A stretch of 64,000 bases of DNA from Martelella alba (GTDB lineage: Bacteria > Pseudomonadota > Alphaproteobacteria > Rhizobiales > Rhizobiaceae): the NCBI RefSeq assembly GCF_006516955.1, contig NZ_VHLG01000004.1, forward strand, positions 62,001 to 126,000, read 5' to 3'. Positions 60,574-64,000 of the stretch are shown piece by piece (the first letter of the stretch is position 1; the number at the start of each line of letters is the position of its first letter). The notes under the pieces are model-generated. The model worked only from the letters and a program-made list of their open reading frames with translations. It was not told the origin of the DNA and ran no database searches. Both the position numbers and the translations under genes were made by a program.

Positions 60574-61503
60574 ATGCAAATGAAACCTTTCCGGATCGGC
60601 ACACGTGGCAGCCCGCTGGCGCTGGCGCAGGCCCATGAAGCCCGTGACAGGCTGATGGAAGCCCATGGCCTCGGCGCCGACATGTTCGAAATCGTGGTGC
60701 TTTCGACCAAGGGCGACCGGATCACTGACCGCGCCCTTGCCGAAATCGGTGGCAAGGGGCTTTTTACCGAGGAACTGGAAGCACAGCTTTCCTCCGGCGC
60801 ACTCGATTTCGCCGTTCATTCCTCCAAGGACATGCCGACCGTCCTGCCGGATGGCCTCACCCTTTCGACCTTCCTGCCGCGCGCCGATCCGCGCGATGCC
60901 TTTATCGGCAGGACGGCAAAGCGTCTGATCGATCTGCCGCAAGGCGCCGTGGTCGGCTCGGCCTCGCTGCGCCGTCAGGCGCTGATCCGCAAGCTTCGCC
61001 CCGATATCAAGGTGGTGATCTTCCGTGGATCGGTGCAGACAAGGCTCGAAAAGCTGGCAGCCGGCGACGTTGACGGCACCTTCCTCGCTTTTGCCGGGCT
61101 CGCACGGCTTGGCCTTGGCGACAGGGCAACTGAAGTCCTTGATGTCGATGAATTTCCGCCCGCTCCAGCACAGGGCGCGATTTGCATCGAGCAACGTCAG
61201 AACGATGAGCGCGTCGCAACGCTTCTGGCAAAAATCAACGATCCCGCCACCCATGACGCGGTCATCTGCGAGCGGGCCTATCTCGCCGTGCTAGACGGCT
61301 CCTGCCGCACGCCGATCGCCGGTTATGCAACGATTTCCGGCGACCGGCTTGCCTTTTCCGGCATGATCCTGACCCCGGATGGCACCATCTACCATGAGGT
61401 CGCCACTGACGGCCCGCGCAGCGACGCCGAACGGATCGGCCGTGAGGCAGGCACGGAACTGCGCCGCCGCGCTGGCCCCGGCTTTCTTGACGGCTGGAGC
61501 TGA
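60574..61503 (+). CDS. hemC: Hydroxymethylbilane synthase (porphobilinogen deaminase)
   Basis: A 309-residue enzyme that joins four porphobilinogens in haem synthesis. [14 protein letters not shown] at the start and the cofactor-binding Cys in [12 protein letters not shown] (Cys244) are diagnostic. [14 protein letters not shown] contains the catalytic Asp. The start at 60574 gives the usual [12 protein letters not shown] end; a second ATG lies at 60580. hemD follows after five bases. Confidence 0.96.
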   Translation: MQMKPFRIGTRGSPLALAQAHEARDRLMEAHGLGADMFEIVVLSTKGDRITDRALAEIGGKGLFTEELEAQLSSGALDFAVHSSKDMPTVLPDGLTLSTFLPRADPRDAFIGRTAKRLIDLPQGAVVGSASLRRQALIRKLRPDIKVVIFRGSVQTRLEKLAAGDVDGTFLAFAGLARLGLGDRATEVLDVDEFPPAPAQGAICIEQRQNDERVATLLAKINDPATHDAVICERAYLAVLDGSCRTPIAGYATISGDRLAFSGMILTPDGTIYHEVATDGPRSDAERIGREAGTELRRRAGPGFLDGWS

Positions 61504-61508
61504 CCGCC

Positions 61509-62240
61509 ATGCGCGTGCTGCTGACAAGGCCGGAACGACGCGCACAGCAATCGCTTGCCCAACTTGAGGCCACCGGCCATGCCGGCAGGAACATCGCTCT
61601 TACTTATCCGCAGCATGATCCTGCTGCGGTGAGACTTGCGCTCGCAGCACCCTTCTCAGTGCTGGCTGTCACCAGCGTCGAGGCCATTCGCGCGCTGGCT
61701 CTGGCGAATATCAACAGCGACATCCTGTCGCGCTCGCTCTTTGCCGTTGGGGCGGCAACGGCTGCAGCGGCGCAGCAGGCCGGTTTTCACCGGATCATCA
61801 CAGGGCCGGGCGACGGCCGCGGGCTGGCCGAAGCCGTTGCGGCAAGCGGCCTTGTTGCTAAAGACGGCCCGGCTCTTCTGTATCTTGCCGGTGAACCGCA
61901 TACAAAAACCTTTGAAACAACACTGGAGCAAGCCAGGCTTCAGGCCAGAACAGTGACTGCCTATCGCATGATGCCTGTCGATTTTGGCGAACAGGACCTG
62001 ATCACTTTACTTGATGGGTTCCAGCCCGATGCCATCGCCTTTTACTCGCAGGCAACTGCCGACCGCTTCTTTACTTTGTTCGGTCAGGAGATCGCAGGGC
62101 CAGATATGCAGAATATAATCTTTGCCTGTCTCAGCGCGACGGTCGCCGCCGCAATCCCGAAAGATCTGCCAAATCGGGTTCTGATTGCCGAAACACCGCA
62201 CGAAACGGCGCTTTTTGCGCGTCTTTTCAAATGCGGATAA
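61509..62240 (+). CDS. hemD: Uroporphyrinogen-III synthase
   Basis: A 243-residue enzyme closing the tetrapyrrole ring. This family is poorly conserved; visible parts are VLLTRPERRAQQS at the start, FAVGAATAAAAQQAGF, and AIAFYSQATADRFF. Position between hemC and the mitofilin-like gene strongly supports the call. Confidence 0.9.
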   Translation: MRVLLTRPERRAQQSLAQLEATGHAGRNIALTYPQHDPAAVRLALAAPFSVLAVTSVEAIRALALANINSDILSRSLFAVGAATAAAAQQAGFHRIITGPGDGRGLAEAVAASGLVAKDGPALLYLAGEPHTKTFETTLEQARLQARTVTAYRMMPVDFGEQDLITLLDGFQPDAIAFYSQATADRFFTLFGQEIAGPDMQNIIFACLSATVAAAIPKDLPNRVLIAETPHETALFARLFKCG

Positions 62241-62343
62241 GCGGCGCTGCCGGAAACCAGGTCTGGAAAGATTACAAACAAAAACCTTTCTTTAACGCCA
62301 GTCGGACACTAACTTACAACCGACCAGCGCGAGAGAGGTTATC

Positions 62344-63651
62344 ATGGTTCCGGACAATTCATCGCGACCCGAACAGAATGAGAAAAATGAGACGGGCGCC
62401 GGGCCCGCCCCGATGAAGCCGCGCGACAATGAGGAGGATGTGAAGGCCGCCATGGCCGATATTGCCGCAGCGATCCATCGCCACGGCAATGGTGATCTGG
62501 AGCCTTCGCCGACAAAACCTGAAACGGAGGAGACGGACATGCCCCGCCAAGCCGATGCGCCCACGGCAGATGAAGCCGCATCCGAACCGGAAAAAGCTGA
62601 AAGCATAGCGCCCACACCGCCTATGCCGGCAAGAGGGCCGGGTTCCGCCGGCTATCTTGCTGCAGGCATTGCCGGCGGGATCGTGGCTCTCGCCTGTGCT
62701 GGCGCCCTGCAATATGCAGGTTTCCTTGGCATGCCAGGCGGACGGCAGGCGGGAAGCGAAACCGCTGCCAGCATTGCGGCACTCCAGAGCGATCTGGCTC
62801 AGATGAAAGCCTCGCTTTCGGCAGCACCGGCCGAGGCTCAGACCGCCCTTTCCTCTCTTGGCAGCCGCCTTGACACGATGGATGCGAAGATCGCCGACCT
62901 ATCGTCGCGCCCAACCGGGGAAAGCGGTGGTTCAAGCCAGGCTATCGACGCACTGAAGGCCGACCTCGCCACACTATCGACCACGGTTCAGGCCAATGCG
63001 ACCAGCCTTGCCAATCAGTCTCAGGCAGAACAGGCACAGGGCGATGTCCTGAGCAAGCTTGAGGGCCAGGTCGCAGCGCTTGACAAGAAGGTGAATGATC
63101 CCGGCAAGGAACTGATGATCGCCCGTGCCATCGCCGCAGCCGGCCTCAAGGCCGCGATTGATCGCGGCGGCAGTTTTGCCAGCGAATTGCAGACCTATGC
63201 CAGCGTCGCGCCGGATGACCCGGCACTTGGCGCGCTGAAAAGCCTTGCTGCCAGCGGCATTCCCACCCGAGACGCGCTTCTCGCCCAGTTCGAAACGCTG
63301 GCAACGCCGATCATCAATGCCGCCGACGCACCGCCTGCCGATGAAAGCGTGACGACGCGGCTGTGGAACTCCGCCCGACACCTCGTCAGCGTTCGCCCTG
63401 TCGGCGATGTCGAAGGTACATCGACCGGCGCGATCGTCGCACGGATCGAGAATGATCTTGAAACCGGCAAGCTTCAGGCTGCCGCGAAGGAATGGTCGAG
63501 CCTGCCAGAGGCCGGTCAGGCCGTGTCAGTGGATTTCAAGACCGCCCTTGATGCCCGCATCAAGGCGGAAAGTCTGCTTGGCCAGATGCTGAGTGATGCC
63601 GCCACTGCCGGCCAGCCGGTCGATACCAGCGCAGGAGGCACAAACCCATGA
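62344..63651 (+). CDS. Mitofilin-like membrane protein (COG4223)
   Basis: A 435-residue protein. A disordered acidic/Pro-rich N-terminus (1-95) is followed by one membrane helix (about 99-120, AGYLAAGIAGGIVALACAGAL). A long periplasmic coiled coil comes next (about 135-250) and then a C-terminal helical domain. This is the alphaproteobacterial mitofilin (Mic60-related) pattern, conserved between hemD and hemY. It has been linked to intracytoplasmic membrane shape and outer-membrane contacts. Its stop overlaps the hemY start (ATGA). Confidence 0.88.
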   Translation: MVPDNSSRPEQNEKNETGAGPAPMKPRDNEEDVKAAMADIAAAIHRHGNGDLEPSPTKPETEETDMPRQADAPTADEAASEPEKAESIAPTPPMPARGPGSAGYLAAGIAGGIVALACAGALQYAGFLGMPGGRQAGSETAASIAALQSDLAQMKASLSAAPAEAQTALSSLGSRLDTMDAKIADLSSRPTGESGGSSQAIDALKADLATLSTTVQANATSLANQSQAEQAQGDVLSKLEGQVAALDKKVNDPGKELMIARAIAAAGLKAAIDRGGSFASELQTYASVAPDDPALGALKSLAASGIPTRDALLAQFETLATPIINAADAPPADESVTTRLWNSARHLVSVRPVGDVEGTSTGAIVARIENDLETGKLQAAAKEWSSLPEAGQAVSVDFKTALDARIKAESLLGQMLSDAATAGQPVDTSAGGTNP

Positions 63652-64000
63652 TCAGGCTGCTCGTCTTTGCCCTTGTTGTCCTGGGCTTCGGCCTCGGTTT
63701 TTCCTGGTTTGCCGATCGCCCCGGCGAATTGTCCCTGACATGGCAGGGACAATTGTTCCAGACCCCGTTGACGACAGCACTTGCCATGCTGGTGGCGCTG
63801 ATCTTCGTCATCATGCTGATCTGGTGGCTGATCCGCGCCATATGGACCTCGCCGCATTCCGCGCGCCGCTACTTCCGCGCCCGAAAGCGCGATCGGGGTT
63901 ATCAGGCGATTTCCACCGGACTGATCGCCGCAGGCTCCGGCAATCTCGTCATGGCGCGCAAGATGAGCGCGCGCGCCCATGCCCTTCTGAGCGCTGATCA
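63648..64000 (+). CDS. hemY: HemY family protein, C-terminus cut by window edge
   Basis: The first 117 codons of a HemY-N domain protein. Two membrane helices (about 2-22 and 45-65) are joined by a short periplasmic loop and followed by the start of a TPR-like region (RDRGYQAISTGLIAAGSGN). The name is historical; the protein is not protoporphyrinogen oxidase. It starts within the stop of the mitofilin-like gene. Confidence 0.9.
   Translation, partial: MIRLLVFALVVLGFGLGFSWFADRPGELSLTWQGQLFQTPLTTALAMLVALIFVIMLIWWLIRAIWTSPHSARRYFRARKRDRGYQAISTGLIAAGSGNLVMARKMSARAHALLSAD

Overview
The window is high-GC DNA from an alphaproteobacterium, most likely of the order Rhizobiales (Hyphomicrobiales). Several features point this way: the suc/mdh/lpd TCA cluster, an F1-only atp operon (delta-alpha-gamma-beta-epsilon), a two-part PntA, a SAM-II riboswitch before metZ, a homospermidine synthase, an Omp19-like lipoprotein and a HemC/HemD/mitofilin-like/HemY cluster. 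Genus cannot be assigned from the sequence alone. No rRNA, tRNA, CRISPR array, insertion sequence or prophage was seen.

Layout. 1-5 kb: a DUF882 zinc-peptidase-like protein (runs off the left edge), an M3 oligopeptidase, a DUF3445 haem oxygenase-like protein and an unknown membrane protein. 5.3-10.4 kb: homospermidine synthase, then a dcd-metZ-apaG block bracketed by two directly oriented copies of a 198-bp MITE-like repeat. metZ is preceded by a SAM-II riboswitch with an overlapping terminator/antiterminator. 10.4-13.8 kb: proton-translocating transhydrogenase pntA1-pntA2-pntB plus a small COX IV-like protein. 14-18.2 kb: a TRAP transporter for probable 2-oxo acids, with permeases and binding protein convergent around a secreted Cys-rich protein. 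18.4-25.4 kb: a GATase1 hydrolase, a 2-hydroxyacid dehydrogenase, a LacI regulator, a His-rich CobW GTPase with a WD40 partner, and a GGDEF-EAL protein. 25.6-30.7 kb: atpHAGDC. 30.9-35.7 kb: priA, an acyltransferase and xerC. 35.8-37.3 kb: an AT-rich pocket with two paralogous small secreted proteins and a cytochrome b561. 37.3-47.8 kb: mdh-sucC-sucD-sucA-sucB-(two LysE exporters)-lpdA. 48-52.2 kb: zapE, an Omp19-like lipoprotein and a 574-residue orphan protein. 52.3-55.8 kb: sdhCDAB. 56.2-60.5 kb: small membrane proteins, a protein lysine methyltransferase-like enzyme, EVE and YciI proteins, gpsA and tsaD. 60.6-64 kb: hemC, hemD, a mitofilin-like protein and hemY (runs off the right edge).

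How the genes fit together. The window is mainly a core energy-metabolism region: succinate dehydrogenase, 2-oxoglutarate dehydrogenase, succinyl-CoA ligase and malate dehydrogenase feed the respiratory chain, with ATP synthase F1 and transhydrogenase nearby. Haem synthesis, methionine synthesis and polyamine synthesis genes surround it. The least ordinary signals are the 198-bp repeats with compensatory stem changes, the SAM-II switch, the inverted repeat covering the apaG ribosome binding site, the orphan at 50.4-52.2 kb and the secreted paralogue pair at 35.9-36.6 kb.
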